A DNA stretch of 64,000 bases from Arenimonas composti TR7-09 = DSM 18010. Lineage in GTDB: Bacteria; Pseudomonadota; Gammaproteobacteria; Xanthomonadales; Xanthomonadaceae. The notes beneath the pieces are model-generated. The model did no database searches and was not told the origin of the DNA. It saw only the letters and a list, made by a program, of their open reading frames with translations. How positions within the stretch are numbered: position 1 is the stretch's first letter; each line of letters opens with the position of its first letter. The translations under genes and the position numbers were made by a program. The stretch is from NCBI RefSeq assembly GCF_000426365.1, contig NZ_AUFF01000003.1:372001-436000 (forward strand), given 5' to 3'. Positions 35,754 through 44,394 of the stretch are shown one piece after another.

Positions 35754-35972
35754 TCAGTGCTTGCGGCGGTCGAACATGCGGGTCAGGCGATCCTTGGCGT
35801 TGAGCTTCTCCCGCTTCATCTTCGCCAGCGTCGTGTCGTCCAGCGGCAGCACGCCGAGTTCCGCATCCAGCACCTGCTTGTCGAGCTCGCGATGGCGGTG
35901 GTAGAGCTGGCGGAACTCCGGGTCGTTCTTCATCAGTGCGTCGACTTCGTGCTGCGGTTGCCCTTCAAACAT
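35754..35972 (-). CDS. DUF465 (YdcH-like) small protein
   Basis: The 72-residue product is a short helical hairpin typical of DUF465: NDPEFRQLYHRHRELDKQV followed by LAKMKREKLNAKDRLTRMF. It is soluble with no signal. The ATG at 35972 was chosen over upstream in-frame codons because GGAGGAGG lies at ideal spacing and MFEGQPQHEV matches the family start. Function is unknown. It is about 265 bases from the next gene upstream and 107 bases from the next downstream. Confidence 0.85.
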   Translation of the reverse strand: MFEGQPQHEVDALMKNDPEFRQLYHRHRELDKQVLDAELGVLPLDDTTLAKMKREKLNAKDRLTRMFDRRKH

Positions 35973-36236
35973 GGGAATGACCTCCTCCAGAAACGCGAAC
36001 GCCCCGGCCGATGGGGGCCGGGGCGCAGCGGATTGAGACAAAGGTCAGGTCGCTTTCGCGGGCGGCGTCCCTCGTCGACGCGCCCGCTTCCTTTCGGGTA
36101 TCGGCGCAGTCGGCGGGGACGAGGTCTGCTTTCATCGGCCTGGCTCGGTAACCGGCTCATGATGCCGGCAACCCGAACCTACTCCCCTGCCCCCGGGGTG
36201 GCAACCCCGTAAGCAAGTCACTGATTCGCAAGCAAA

Positions 36237-37193
36237 TCAGTCGAGGATGATCTCGACCCGGCGGTTGCGGGCACGGCCGGCGGCGCTGCCGTTGTCGGCG
36301 ACCGGACGGGCCTCGCCGTGGCCGCTTGCGCTGAGCCGGGAGGCGTCGACGCCGGCGTCCTCGAGCACCCGCCGCACCGCTTCCGCGCGCAGCTTCGACA
36401 GCCGCAGGTTGGCGTCGTCGGCGCCCTGGCTGTCGGTGTGGCCCTCGATGCTGATCCGGCCACTCCCGCCTGCAAGCTGCGCCGCCAGCGCGCGCAGGCT
36501 GGCCTGGCCGACCGCGGTCAGCTGCGAACTGCCGCTCGGGAAGGCGTCGCCGGCGAGCGTGTAGATCTCGCGGCCGCCCTCGCGACGCACCGGCGGCGGG
36601 CTGGCATTACCGGCATCGGCGGCCAGCGCCGCGGCCAGTTCGGCCTCGCGGCGGGCGAGCGCGGCTTCGGCGGCCCGGGCCTCGGCGAGGCGGCGGGCCT
36701 GTTCGGCCTCGGCGGCGGCGCTCTGCAGGGCCAGAGTCTGCGCTTCCTCGCGCTGGCGCATCTCGCGCTCGGCGGCCTCCTCGCGGGCCAGCGCGCGAAG
36801 GCGCAGGCGCTCGGCCTCGCGGCGGGCACGTTCGGCTTCGAGGCGACTGGCCTCGACCATGATCTGGTCGCGCTCGTCGTCGAGCTGGCGCGCCTGTTCG
36901 GCGAGCAGGTCCGCCTCGGCGGCGGCGCGCGCGGTGGCGACGCGCAGGCCGGCGAGGTAGAGCGCGTGCGCGCGGTCGCGCCGGCGCGCGGCGGCGGCAT
37001 CGGCGATCGCCTGCCGGGCCTTCAGGCGCGCGACCGCACCGAGCTCGGCGAGCGCGGGATCGGCGTCGAGCGCGGCGATCTCGCCGCTCAGGCGGGCGAC
37101 CTCTTCCGCGTGCGGATCGGGACGCGCCGCCGGTGCAGCGGCGGCGGCGACCGCGAGCAGGACGGCGAACGAAAGCTCCAGCGACATGCGCAT
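36237..37193 (-). CDS. OmpA-domain envelope protein with long helical region
   Basis: The 318-residue product has a signal peptide (MRMSLELSFAVLLAVAAAAA), a long Ala/Arg/Glu-rich coiled coil (about 30-200), and a C-terminal OmpA-like peptidoglycan-binding domain with EGHTDSQGADDANLRLS and ASRLSASGHGEARPVADN. It probably tethers an envelope structure to the cell wall. The ATG at 37193 lies two bases after the stop of the DUF4398 gene. DUF4398-OmpA pairs of this type are common in Gammaproteobacteria but remain uncharacterised. Confidence 0.85.
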   Translation of the reverse strand: MRMSLELSFAVLLAVAAAAAPAARPDPHAEEVARLSGEIAALDADPALAELGAVARLKARQAIADAAAARRRDRAHALYLAGLRVATARAAAEADLLAEQARQLDDERDQIMVEASRLEAERARREAERLRLRALAREEAAEREMRQREEAQTLALQSAAAEAEQARRLAEARAAEAALARREAELAAALAADAGNASPPPVRREGGREIYTLAGDAFPSGSSQLTAVGQASLRALAAQLAGGSGRISIEGHTDSQGADDANLRLSKLRAEAVRRVLEDAGVDASRLSASGHGEARPVADNGSAAGRARNRRVEIILD

Positions 37194-37195
37194 GC

Positions 37196-37564
37196 TCAGT
37201 TCCCCTGCACCAGCAGGCGCCGCCGCAGGTCGGCATTGCGGGCGGTGCGGCTGTCGACGGTCTCGCGGGCGTTGTCGAGCCGCGCCTGCGCGGCGGCGAG
37301 CTCGGCGGTGGCCGCGGCCGACTGCGCGACCGGCAGCGCATCGCGATGCTTGCGGCGCTCGACGAGGGCATTGGCCTCGGCGAGCTGGCGACGGGCGTCG
37401 TCGAGGTAGCGGCCGGCCTGGCCGCGCGGCTGTTCGCGCTCGGCGGCGGCGATCGCGCGCTCGGCCTCGGCGATTTCCGCACGCGGCGGATCGGCCGCCC
37501 AGGCCGGCGCGCAGGCCAGCATCAGTACGAGCGCTAGATGGATTTTCAGCCGGGAAAATGTCAT
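37196..37564 (-). CDS. DUF4398-type periplasmic protein
   Basis: The 122-residue product starts with a Sec signal peptide (HLALVLMLACAPAWA) and continues as a helical, Ala/Arg/Glu-rich DUF4398 domain with AEIAEAERAIAAAE and AGRYLDDARRQLAEANALV. The mature part lacks a lipobox cysteine at the cleavage site, although a Cys is present in the signal. It is the first gene of a pair with the OmpA-domain protein. A TACAAT box lies 37 bases upstream; pilU diverges from the same region. Confidence 0.8.
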   Translation of the reverse strand: MTFSRLKIHLALVLMLACAPAWAADPPRAEIAEAERAIAAAEREQPRGQAGRYLDDARRQLAEANALVERRKHRDALPVAQSAAATAELAAAQARLDNARETVDSRTARNADLRRRLLVQGN

Positions 37565-37600
37565 AAGGCGGACTCGCAGGACGGTGTCGGGAAGCGGCCC

Positions 37601-37606
37601 ATTGTA
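37601..37606 (-). promoter_or_regulatory. Putative -10 box of the DUF4398-OmpA pair (TACAAT)
   Basis: GGGCTACAATGGG on the minus strand in the region shared with pilU; fits the extended -10 pattern. Confidence 0.5.
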
Positions 37607-37649
37607 GCCCTCCGGCCGCGTCCGTCGGGCCGCCACAGGGGACACCAGC

Positions 37650-38777
37650 ATGGACATCGGCTATTTCCTGAAGCTGATGACGGAAAAGAACGCGTCGGAC
37701 ATGTTCCTGACCACCGGCGCACCCGTCTACATCAAGGTCGAAGGCAAGCTCTACCCGCTCGGCAACACCGGCCTGCCGGCCGGCATGGTCAAGAAGATCG
37801 CCTACTCGCTGATGGACGAGGGCCAGGTCCCCGCGTTCGAGCGCGACCTCGAATACAACATGGCGATCGCGGTCAAGGACACCGGCCGCTTCCGCGTCAA
37901 CGTGTTCAAGCAGCGCGGCGAAGTCGGCATGGTGATCCGCGCGATCAAGTCGGAGATCCCGAGCATCGACCAGCTGCGGCTGCCGCCGGTGCTCAAGGAC
38001 ATCGTGATGGAGCAGCGCGGGCTCGTGCTCGTCGTCGGCTCCACCGGCTCGGGCAAGTCGACCACGCTCGCCGCGATGATCGACCACCGCAACGCCAACA
38101 ACACCGGCCACATCCTCACGATCGAGGATCCGATCGAGTTCCTGCACAAGCACAAGAAATCGATCGTCAACCAGCGCGAGGTCGGCCTCGACACCCACGC
38201 CTTCCACAACGCGCTGAAGAACGCGATGCGCGAGGCGCCGGACGTCATCCTGATCGGCGAGATCCTCGACGCGACGACGATGGAATCGGCGATCGCGTTC
38301 GCCGAGACCGGTCACCTGTGCATGGCGACGCTGCACTCGAACAACGCCGACCAGACGCTCGACCGCATCCTGAACTTCTTCCCGGAATCGGCCCACAAGA
38401 ACGTGCTGATGAACCTGTCGCTGAACCTGAAGGCGATCATTTCCCAGCGCCTGGTGATCGGCAAGGACGGCAAGCGCCTGCCGGCGACCGAGATCCTGAT
38501 CAACACCCCGATGATCCGCGACCTGATCCGCCGCGGCGAGGTGCACGAGATCAAGGAAGCGATGGACAAGTCGCTGCAGGAAGGCATGCAGACCTTCGAC
38601 CAGGCCCTGTACCGCATGTACAAGGAAGGCAAGATCGAGCTCGAGGAAGCCCTGCGCAAGGCCGACTCCCGCGACGGCCTGGCCCTGAAGATCCGCCTGT
38701 CCGAAGGTTCGACCGGCGAGCACGACCCCTATGCCGACATGTACGGCGGGGCGTCGGCCGACTCCGCTTCCTTCTGA
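37650..38777 (+). CDS. pilU: Type IV pilus retraction ATPase PilU
   Basis: Hexameric ATPase that assists PilT in pilus retraction and twitching motility. The 375-residue product has the PilT/PilU N-terminal domain (FLKLMTEKNASDMFLTTG), Walker A GSTGSGKST at 130-138, the LTIEDPIEF Asp box, Walker B VILIGEILDA and the His box TLHSNN. The C-terminus extends past the core with ADSRDGLALKIRLSEGS, typical of PilU rather than PilT. PilT is not adjacent; other pilus genes lie elsewhere. The ATG at 37650 follows ACAGGGGACACCAGC. It is followed by a long perfect inverted repeat. Confidence 0.94.
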   Translation: MDIGYFLKLMTEKNASDMFLTTGAPVYIKVEGKLYPLGNTGLPAGMVKKIAYSLMDEGQVPAFERDLEYNMAIAVKDTGRFRVNVFKQRGEVGMVIRAIKSEIPSIDQLRLPPVLKDIVMEQRGLVLVVGSTGSGKSTTLAAMIDHRNANNTGHILTIEDPIEFLHKHKKSIVNQREVGLDTHAFHNALKNAMREAPDVILIGEILDATTMESAIAFAETGHLCMATLHSNNADQTLDRILNFFPESAHKNVLMNLSLNLKAIISQRLVIGKDGKRLPATEILINTPMIRDLIRRGEVHEIKEAMDKSLQEGMQTFDQALYRMYKEGKIELEEALRKADSRDGLALKIRLSEGSTGEHDPYADMYGGASADSASF

Positions 38778-38817
38778 ACCACTCGCTCCTTCTCATGCCC
38801 TCCGGCTTCGGCCCGGG

Positions 38818-38914
38818 AGTAACGAGTGGAGAGTAACGAGTAACGAGCAATGCAAAGCCCGCACATGGTGCGGGCTTTGCATTGCTCGTTACTCGTTACT
38901 CTCCACTCGTTACT
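38818..38914. repeat. Perfect 47-base inverted repeat between pilU and maiA
   Basis: Left arm 38818-38864 is exactly complementary to right arm 38868-38914, with a three-base loop. The outer part is built of GTAACGAG units; the inner part GCAAAGCCCGCAC-ATG-GTGCGGGCTTTGC is a strong hairpin. It lies between two convergent genes, and the TAA stop of maiA (38910-38912) is inside the right arm. It probably acts as a two-way terminator. Confidence 0.95.
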
Positions 38915-39575
38915 GCGCTTGCGCATCCGGCTGCCGCTCCGGCCGCGCCGCGATGAACTCGGGCAGCACGTTGCAGGCCTGCACGATGCGGCGGATCGTC
39001 GCGTAGGGGGCCATGTCGACGCCGAAGCGTTCGGCGTTGAAGACCTGCGGCACCAGGCAGCAGTCGGCCATCGTCGGCTGCTCGCCGTCGCAGAAGGTGC
39101 CGGTGGAGGGGTTGTCGGCCAGCGTCTCCTCGATCGCGTCGAGGCCGCTGCGGATCCAGTGCCGGATCCATTCCTCGCGGCCGGCCTGGTCGACGCCGAG
39201 GTTGCGCTCCAGGTACTGCAGCACGCGCAGGTTGGCGACCGGGTGGATGTCGCAGGCGATCATCTGCGCGACCAGGCGCACGCGCTGGCGGTCGCGCGCG
39301 GTCGCCGGCATCAGCGGCGGCGCCGGGAAGGTCTCGTCGAGGTATTCGATGATCGCCATCGACTGCCTCAGCACGCGGTTGCCGTGCAGCAGCACCGGCA
39401 CCAGCTGCTGCGGATTGAGGTCGACGAAGGCCTGCTTGTGCTGCTCGCCGCCGTCGCGCAGCAGGTGCACCGGGGTGATCTCGTAGGCCAGGCCCTTCAG
39501 GTTCAGGGCGATGCGCACCCGGTAGGCGGCGCTGGACCGCCAGTACGAGTACAGCCGGATCGTGCCGTGGTTCAT
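38910..39575 (-). CDS. maiA: Maleylacetoacetate isomerase (zeta-class GST)
   Basis: Converts maleylacetoacetate to fumarylacetoacetate in tyrosine degradation, with glutathione as cofactor. The 221-residue product has the N-terminal thioredoxin-like domain with SYWRSSAAYRVRIALNLK (zeta-class glutathione motif; here SSA replaces the usual SSC or SSS-C), the LRQSMAIIEYLDE segment, and an all-helical C-terminal domain with IHPVANLRVLQYL and MADCCLVPQVFNA. It ends inside a perfect inverted repeat. It is downstream of the fahA gene. Confidence 0.93.
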   Translation of the reverse strand: MNHGTIRLYSYWRSSAAYRVRIALNLKGLAYEITPVHLLRDGGEQHKQAFVDLNPQQLVPVLLHGNRVLRQSMAIIEYLDETFPAPPLMPATARDRQRVRLVAQMIACDIHPVANLRVLQYLERNLGVDQAGREEWIRHWIRSGLDAIEETLADNPSTGTFCDGEQPTMADCCLVPQVFNAERFGVDMAPYATIRRIVQACNVLPEFIAARPERQPDAQAQ

Positions 39576-39666
39576 CGGAACGCCCTCCAATGCCCTGCCC
39601 CGCCTGCGCGCCAGCATACGCCCGCGGCCGCGACCGGTGCAGACCCGGTCGCCGCCGCGGCGCGGA

Positions 39667-40662
39667 TCAGGCGCGGGCGATCTTCTGCTCGATGGCGCCG
39701 AAGATGCTGGCGCCCTCGCGGTCGAACATCTCGATGCGCACCACGTCGCCGAAGTGCATGAACGGGGTCGACGGCTTGCCGTCGCGCAGCGTCTCGACGG
39801 TGCGCCGCTCGGCGAAGCAGGAGGCGCCGAGCGCCGTGTCCTCGTTCGCCACCGTGCCGGAGCCGACGATGGTGCCGGCCGACAGCGGCCGCGTCTTCGC
39901 CGCATGCGCGACCAGCTGGGCGAAGTCGAACTGCATGTCGATGCCGGCCTCCGGGGCGCCGAACCACTCGCCGTTGATGTGGGTCACCAGCGGCAGGTGG
40001 ACCTTGCTGTCGCGCCAGGCCTCGCCGAGCTCGTCCGGGGTCACGAACACCGGGCTGAGCGCCGAGCGCGGCTTGGACTGCAGGAAACCGAAGCCTTTCG
40101 CGAGCTCGGCCGGGATCAGGTTGCGCAGCGAGACGTCGTTGACCAGGCCGACCAGCTGGATGTGGGCCGCGGCGTCGGCCGCCGACACGCCCTGCGGCAC
40201 GTCGTCGGTGACGATCACGACCTCGGCCTCGAGGTCGATGCCGTAGGCCTCGTCGGCCACCGGCACGGGATCGCGCGGGCCGTGGAAACCGGCGCTGACC
40301 GCCTGGTACATCAGCGGGTCGGTGTAGAAGCTCTCCGGCACCTCGGCGCCGCGCGCCTTGCGCACCCGGGCGACGTGCGGCAGGTAGGCGCTGCCGTCGA
40401 CGAACTCGTAGGCGCGCGGCAGCGGCGCCGCCAGCGCTGCCGGCTCGAGCGCGAACACCGGCTCGCCGTTGATCGTCTCGGCCGGGCTGGCATTCAGGCC
40501 CTCGTAGACGGCGGCCAGGCGCGGCGCGGTATTGCTCCAGTCCTCGAGCGCCCGCTGCAGCGTCGGCGCGATGCCGGTCGCGCGCACGCCGCGGCTCAGG
40601 TCCCTGGAGACGACGATCAGCGTGCCGTCGCGGCCGCCTTCCTTCAACGATCCGAGCTTCAT
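39667..40662 (-). CDS. fahA: Fumarylacetoacetate hydrolase family protein
   Basis: Last step of tyrosine breakdown: hydrolyses fumarylacetoacetate to fumarate and acetoacetate. The 331-residue product begins MKLGSLKEGGRDGTLIVVS and carries the FAH-family metal-binding features DLEAEVVIVTDDVP, GLVNDVSLRN and TIVGSGTVANED. It is shorter than eukaryotic FAH but fits the bacterial pathway enzyme. Position between maiA and hmgA supports the role. The gap to maiA is about 90 bases and to the upstream lipoprotein gene 48 bases; all are on one strand. Confidence 0.93.
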   Translation of the reverse strand: MKLGSLKEGGRDGTLIVVSRDLSRGVRATGIAPTLQRALEDWSNTAPRLAAVYEGLNASPAETINGEPVFALEPAALAAPLPRAYEFVDGSAYLPHVARVRKARGAEVPESFYTDPLMYQAVSAGFHGPRDPVPVADEAYGIDLEAEVVIVTDDVPQGVSAADAAAHIQLVGLVNDVSLRNLIPAELAKGFGFLQSKPRSALSPVFVTPDELGEAWRDSKVHLPLVTHINGEWFGAPEAGIDMQFDFAQLVAHAAKTRPLSAGTIVGSGTVANEDTALGASCFAERRTVETLRDGKPSTPFMHFGDVVRIEMFDREGASIFGAIEQKIARA

Positions 40663-40710
40663 CGGGTCAGCATTCCTGTTCGTGCGCCGCGCGCGGTGCG
40701 CGGCAGGGGT

Positions 40711-41322
40711 TCAACTGCAGCCTTCGACATAGTGCACGGCGGGCGGCAGGCCGATGCGCCAGCCGGAGATGATGCCGTCGCTGCCGACCTCGAACACCAG
40801 CCGCGCGCGGCTGCCGTCCTCCGGCGTGACGACCAGATAGCGGCCGCCCTCCTCGTACTTGTGCGGCTGCTGCTCGACGCGGCCCGGGAAACGGGCGAGC
40901 ACGTCGTCGGCGTGGTCACCGACGACCAGGTCGCCGGGGGCGGCGAGGCTGGTGTCCCAGACGTCGTAACGGGCGAATCCGCCTTCGAGCATCATGAAAC
41001 CCGGCTGGCCGCCGCCGTCGGGCTGCAGGTAGTAGCAGTCTTCGGAATCGTATTCGCCGCGCCCGGCCATCGGGGCACCGAAAGCGCTGCGCACCTCGGC
41101 CTCGCCGGCGCCGAAGGCGGCGCTGCCGAAGCCCTGGAAATGCACGACATCGGGATCGTTGGCGAGCCTGGCCTCGGTGGCCGGCGCCGGCGCCGATGCC
41201 CCGGTCGTCGCCGGATCCGCATCCGCGGCAGGCGCCGGCGCGGTTTCCGGCGCGTCCGTGCCGCCGCTGCAGGCAGCGGCGAGCAGCAGCACCGCCGCGG
41301 CGGCCCAGGTGCGCGGGCCCAT
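40711..41322 (-). CDS. Predicted lipoprotein within the tyrosine operon
   Basis: The 203-residue product has a lipoprotein signal (AAAAVLLLAAAC, lipidated Cys18), then an Ala/Pro/Thr-rich linker (about 20-50), then a domain with HFQGFGSAAFGAGEAEVRSAFG that resembles SmpA/BamE-like small lipoprotein domains only in the GAxxxxVRxxxG element; the match is weak. It ends ...HYVEGCS. The start overlaps the hmgA stop as ATGA, so it is made together with a tyrosine-degradation enzyme. No role in that pathway is known; an envelope function is likely. Confidence 0.75.
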   Translation of the reverse strand: MGPRTWAAAAVLLLAAACSGGTDAPETAPAPAADADPATTGASAPAPATEARLANDPDVVHFQGFGSAAFGAGEAEVRSAFGAPMAGRGEYDSEDCYYLQPDGGGQPGFMMLEGGFARYDVWDTSLAAPGDLVVGDHADDVLARFPGRVEQQPHKYEEGGRYLVVTPEDGSRARLVFEVGSDGIISGWRIGLPPAVHYVEGCS

Positions 41323-42617
41323 CAGCGTTTCTCCGGGCTGAAGTGACGGGCGAGGCCCTGCCAGCAGTCGCGGTAGCCGGTCTGCCGGTGCGCGGCGTCG
41401 ATGGCCTGGCGCACGGGGCGCAGCACGTGCCGCGTCTCGAACATGAAGGCCATGGTCTCGCGGATCACCGTCGGCCGCGACAGGTCGGCGTTCGAGGCCT
41501 TCTCGAAGGTGCCGGCGTCCGGCCCGTGCCCGGTGAAGCTGTTGTGCAGCGAGGCCCCGCCGGGCACGAAGCCCTCGGCCTTCGCATCGTATTCGCCGTG
41601 CACCAGGCCCATGAACTCGCTGGCGATGTTGCGGTGGAACCACGGCGGCCGGAAGGTGTCCTGCATCGCCAGGATGCGCGGCGGAAAGATCACGAAATCC
41701 ATGTTGCTGGTCCCGGGCGTGTCGCTCGGCGAATGCAGCACCAGGAAGATCGACGGGTCCGGGTGGTCGTAGCTGATCGAGCCGATCGTGTTGAAGCGGC
41801 GCAGGTCGTACTTGTACGGCGTGTAGTTGCCGTGCCAGCCGACGACGTCGAGCGGCGAATGGCCGATCGGCGCCGACCACAGGTGGCCCTGGAACTTCGA
41901 CACCAGCTGGAAATCGCCCTCGCGGTCCTCGTACGCCGCCAGCGGCGCCAGGAAATCACGCGGATTGGCGAGGCCGTTGCTGCCGATCGGGCCGAGGTCC
42001 GGCAGCTTCAGCAGCGCACCGAAGTTCTCGCAGACGTAACCGCGCGCGGCGCCGTCGGGCAGCGCGACGCTGAAGCGGATGCCGCGCGGAATCACCGCGA
42101 TCTCCTGCGGCTCGAGCTCGAGCACGCCCATTTCGGTGGCGATGCGCAGGCGGCCCTGCTGCGGCACGATCAGCAGCTCGCCGTCGGCGTCGTAGAAGTA
42201 GCGGCCGGCCATGTCGCGGTTGGCGGCATACAGATGGATGCCGACGCCGCTGCCCTGCTCCGGGCCGCCGTTGCCGGCCATCGTGAAGAGGCCTTCGAGC
42301 CAGTCGGTCGGCGCCTCCGGCAGCGGCAGCGGATCCCAGCGCAGCTGCTCGGGGGTCACCGGGCCGGCGCCGAAGTCGTTGTGGAAACGCGGCAGCGCCA
42401 GCGGCGCGAACCCGCCGTGCAGCGCCGCCGGGCGGATCCGGTACAGCCAGCTGCGCCGGTTCGCGCCGCGCGGCGCGGTGAACGCGGTGCCGCTGATCTG
42501 CTCGGCATAGAGCCCGTAGGGCGCCTTCTGCGGCGAGTTCCGCCCGACCGGCAACGCGCCTGCCAGCGCCTCGCTCGCGAACTCGTTCCCGAACCCCGAC
42601 TGATACGTCAGCGACAT
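41322..42617 (-). CDS. hmgA: Homogentisate 1,2-dioxygenase
   Basis: Iron-dependent ring-cleaving enzyme converting homogentisate to maleylacetoacetate. The 431-residue product starts with the classic [18 protein letters not shown] and contains PPPWFHRN-type and iron-ligand segments: [35 protein letters not shown] and the preceding IFPPRILAM. Length is standard. It lies between hppD upstream (115-base gap) and the coupled lipoprotein gene downstream. Expression probably follows hppD and the nearby MarR-type regulator. Confidence 0.97.
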   Translation of the reverse strand: MSLTYQSGFGNEFASEALAGALPVGRNSPQKAPYGLYAEQISGTAFTAPRGANRRSWLYRIRPAALHGGFAPLALPRFHNDFGAGPVTPEQLRWDPLPLPEAPTDWLEGLFTMAGNGGPEQGSGVGIHLYAANRDMAGRYFYDADGELLIVPQQGRLRIATEMGVLELEPQEIAVIPRGIRFSVALPDGAARGYVCENFGALLKLPDLGPIGSNGLANPRDFLAPLAAYEDREGDFQLVSKFQGHLWSAPIGHSPLDVVGWHGNYTPYKYDLRRFNTIGSISYDHPDPSIFLVLHSPSDTPGTSNMDFVIFPPRILAMQDTFRPPWFHRNIASEFMGLVHGEYDAKAEGFVPGGASLHNSFTGHGPDAGTFEKASNADLSRPTVIRETMAFMFETRHVLRPVRQAIDAAHRQTGYRDCWQGLARHFSPEKR

Positions 42618-42732
42618 CGTGCCCCCGAATCGAAAAATCAGAAACGAAAGTCCAGAAATGAAGGGGTGTGGCCTGCGCCGAATCCGGCCGACGACCTCTT
42701 CATTTCTTCTTTCTCAACCAACATTTCTGCGT

Positions 42733-43827
42733 TCAAAGAACGCCGCGGCGCATCTGGTCGCGTTCGATGGATTCGAAGAGCGCCTGGAAGTTGCCCTCGC
42801 CGAAGCCCTCGTTGCCCTTGCGCTGGATGATCTCGAAGAAGATCGGGCCGATGCAGTTCTGGGTGAAGATCTGCAGCAGCAGGCGGGTCTTCGTGTCGGG
42901 GTCGGCGTCGATCAGGATCTTGTTCTTCGCCAGCCGCGGCACGTCCTCGCCGTGGTTCGGGATGCGCTGGTCGACGACCTCGAAATAGGTGTCCGGGGTG
43001 TCGAGGAACTCGACGCCCTGCGCGCGCATCGCCTCCACCGTCGCGTAGATGTCGTCGGTGAAGCAGGCGATGTGCTGGATGCCCTCGCCCTTGTAGGCGT
43101 CGAGGTATTCGTTGATCTGCGACTTCGGATCGTTCGACTCGTTCAGCGGGATGCGCACGATGCCGTCCGGCGCGGTCATCGCCTTCGACACCAGGCCGGT
43201 CTTGGCGCCCTTGATGTCGAAGTAGCGGATCTCGCGGAAGTTGAACAGGCGCTCGTAGTAGTCGCTCCACTTCTGCATGTTGCCGAAGTAGAGGTTGTGC
43301 GTGAGGTGGTCGATGAAGGTCAGGCCGAACCCGGCCGGGTTCTGCGCCGCGCCCTCGATCGCCACGTACTCGGTGGCATAGGCGTTCTGGCCGGACGGCA
43401 CCAGGTAGAGCATGCAGTCGCCGATGCCCTTCACCACCGGCACCTGGATCGCGGCGGTGTCGGCCTTGTGGCTGACCGCCTCGCCGCCGTTGCCCTTCAC
43501 CGCCTCGAACACCTTGCCGACCGGCTCGGTGAAGCGGATCGCGAAGCCGCAGGCGCAGGGACCGTGCCTGGCGGCGAAGTCGGCGGCGAAGCAATCCGGC
43601 TCTTCGTTGACGAGGAAGTTGACCCCGCCCTGGCGGTAGACGGTGATCGCGCGGCTGCGGTGCTTCAGCACCGCGGTGAAGCCGAGGCGGCGGAACAGGT
43701 CGTGCAGGTCGACCGTACCGGCCGGGGCGGCGAACTCGACGAACTCGAAACCGTCGATACCCATCGGGTTCTCGAAGGTGGTCGGCTTCATGCCGAGATT
43801 GGGGGAAGTCTGGGGCTGGGCGCTCAT
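42733..43827 (-). CDS. hppD: 4-hydroxyphenylpyruvate dioxygenase
   Basis: Iron(II) enzyme converting 4-hydroxyphenylpyruvate to homogentisate, the committed step of tyrosine catabolism. The 364-residue product is two vicinal-oxygen-chelate domains; iron ligands are expected in FIDHLTHNLYFGNM, GIQHIACFTDDI and the terminal FFEIIQRKGNEGFGEGNF. The ATG at 43827 follows GGAGGA at good spacing and gives MSAQPQTSPN, chosen over an upstream in-frame GTG/ATG region. It heads the operon hppD-hmgA-lipoprotein-fahA-maiA and diverges from a MarR regulator across a 108-base region holding a palindrome. Confidence 0.96.
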   Translation of the reverse strand: MSAQPQTSPNLGMKPTTFENPMGIDGFEFVEFAAPAGTVDLHDLFRRLGFTAVLKHRSRAITVYRQGGVNFLVNEEPDCFAADFAARHGPCACGFAIRFTEPVGKVFEAVKGNGGEAVSHKADTAAIQVPVVKGIGDCMLYLVPSGQNAYATEYVAIEGAAQNPAGFGLTFIDHLTHNLYFGNMQKWSDYYERLFNFREIRYFDIKGAKTGLVSKAMTAPDGIVRIPLNESNDPKSQINEYLDAYKGEGIQHIACFTDDIYATVEAMRAQGVEFLDTPDTYFEVVDQRIPNHGEDVPRLAKNKILIDADPDTKTRLLLQIFTQNCIGPIFFEIIQRKGNEGFGEGNFQALFESIERDQMRRGVL

Positions 43828-43895
43828 GCGTCCTCCTGGTCCGGGGTGATGGCTTGCGCCGGGCGGCCGCGCGCTTGTCACACGCTCGCCGCCGT

Positions 43896-43913
43896 TATAG
43901 TTTCACTTGAAAC
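43896..43913. promoter_or_regulatory. Divergent hppD/marR regulatory region: -10 box with overlapping operator-like palindrome
   Basis: TATAGT at 43896-43901 fits a -10 for the marR gene. It overlaps the inverted repeat GTTTCA-CT-TGAAAC at 43900-43913, a likely binding site for the adjacent MarR-type regulator. It stands out as AT-rich in this GC-rich stretch. Confidence 0.55.
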
Positions 43914-43935
43914 CATTTGCAAGGCACGCCGCCGC

Positions 43936-44394
43936 ATGGCCGATTCCGAGCCGCTGGAACTGGAACATTTCCTGCCCTACCGGCTGTCGGTGCTGTCCAA
44001 CCGCATCAGCCAGGACATCGCCCGCCTGTATGCGCAGCGCTGGAACCTCGGCATCACCGAGTGGCGGGTGATCGCGGTGCTGGCGCGGCATCCGCACATC
44101 TCGGCGCGCGAGGTCGCCGAACGCACGGCGATGGACAAGGTCGCGGTCAGCCGGGCGATCGCCTCGCTGCAGGCGGCCGGCCGTCTGCAGCGCGACACCC
44201 ACGGCGACGACCGCCGCCGCTCCTGCCTGCGCCTGAGCGACGCCGGCGTGGCGATCCACGCCGAGGTCGCGCCGCTGGCCCTCGCCTACCAGCAGCGCCT
44301 GCTCGAGGGCCTGGCCGACGACGAGCGCGCGGCGCTGGACCGCCTGCTCACCCGCCTGGAAACCCTGGAACTCGAGACCCGCCCCGACGACTGA
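43936..44394 (+). CDS. MarR-family transcriptional regulator
   Basis: The 152-residue winged-helix protein has the MarR core: NLGITEWRVIAVLARHPHIS, DNA-recognition region AEVAERTAMDKVAVSRAI (visible as AREVAERTAMDKVAVSR) and the wing THGDDRRRSCLRLSDAG. It is divergent from hppD, and homologues in other proteobacteria repress homogentisate pathway genes, so it probably controls the tyrosine operon in response to a pathway metabolite. The GTTTCA-CT-TGAAAC palindrome 23 bases before its start is the candidate operator. Its stop TGA abuts the next gene's stop on the opposite strand. Confidence 0.9.
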   Translation: MADSEPLELEHFLPYRLSVLSNRISQDIARLYAQRWNLGITEWRVIAVLARHPHISAREVAERTAMDKVAVSRAIASLQAAGRLQRDTHGDDRRRSCLRLSDAGVAIHAEVAPLALAYQQRLLEGLADDERAALDRLLTRLETLELETRPDD

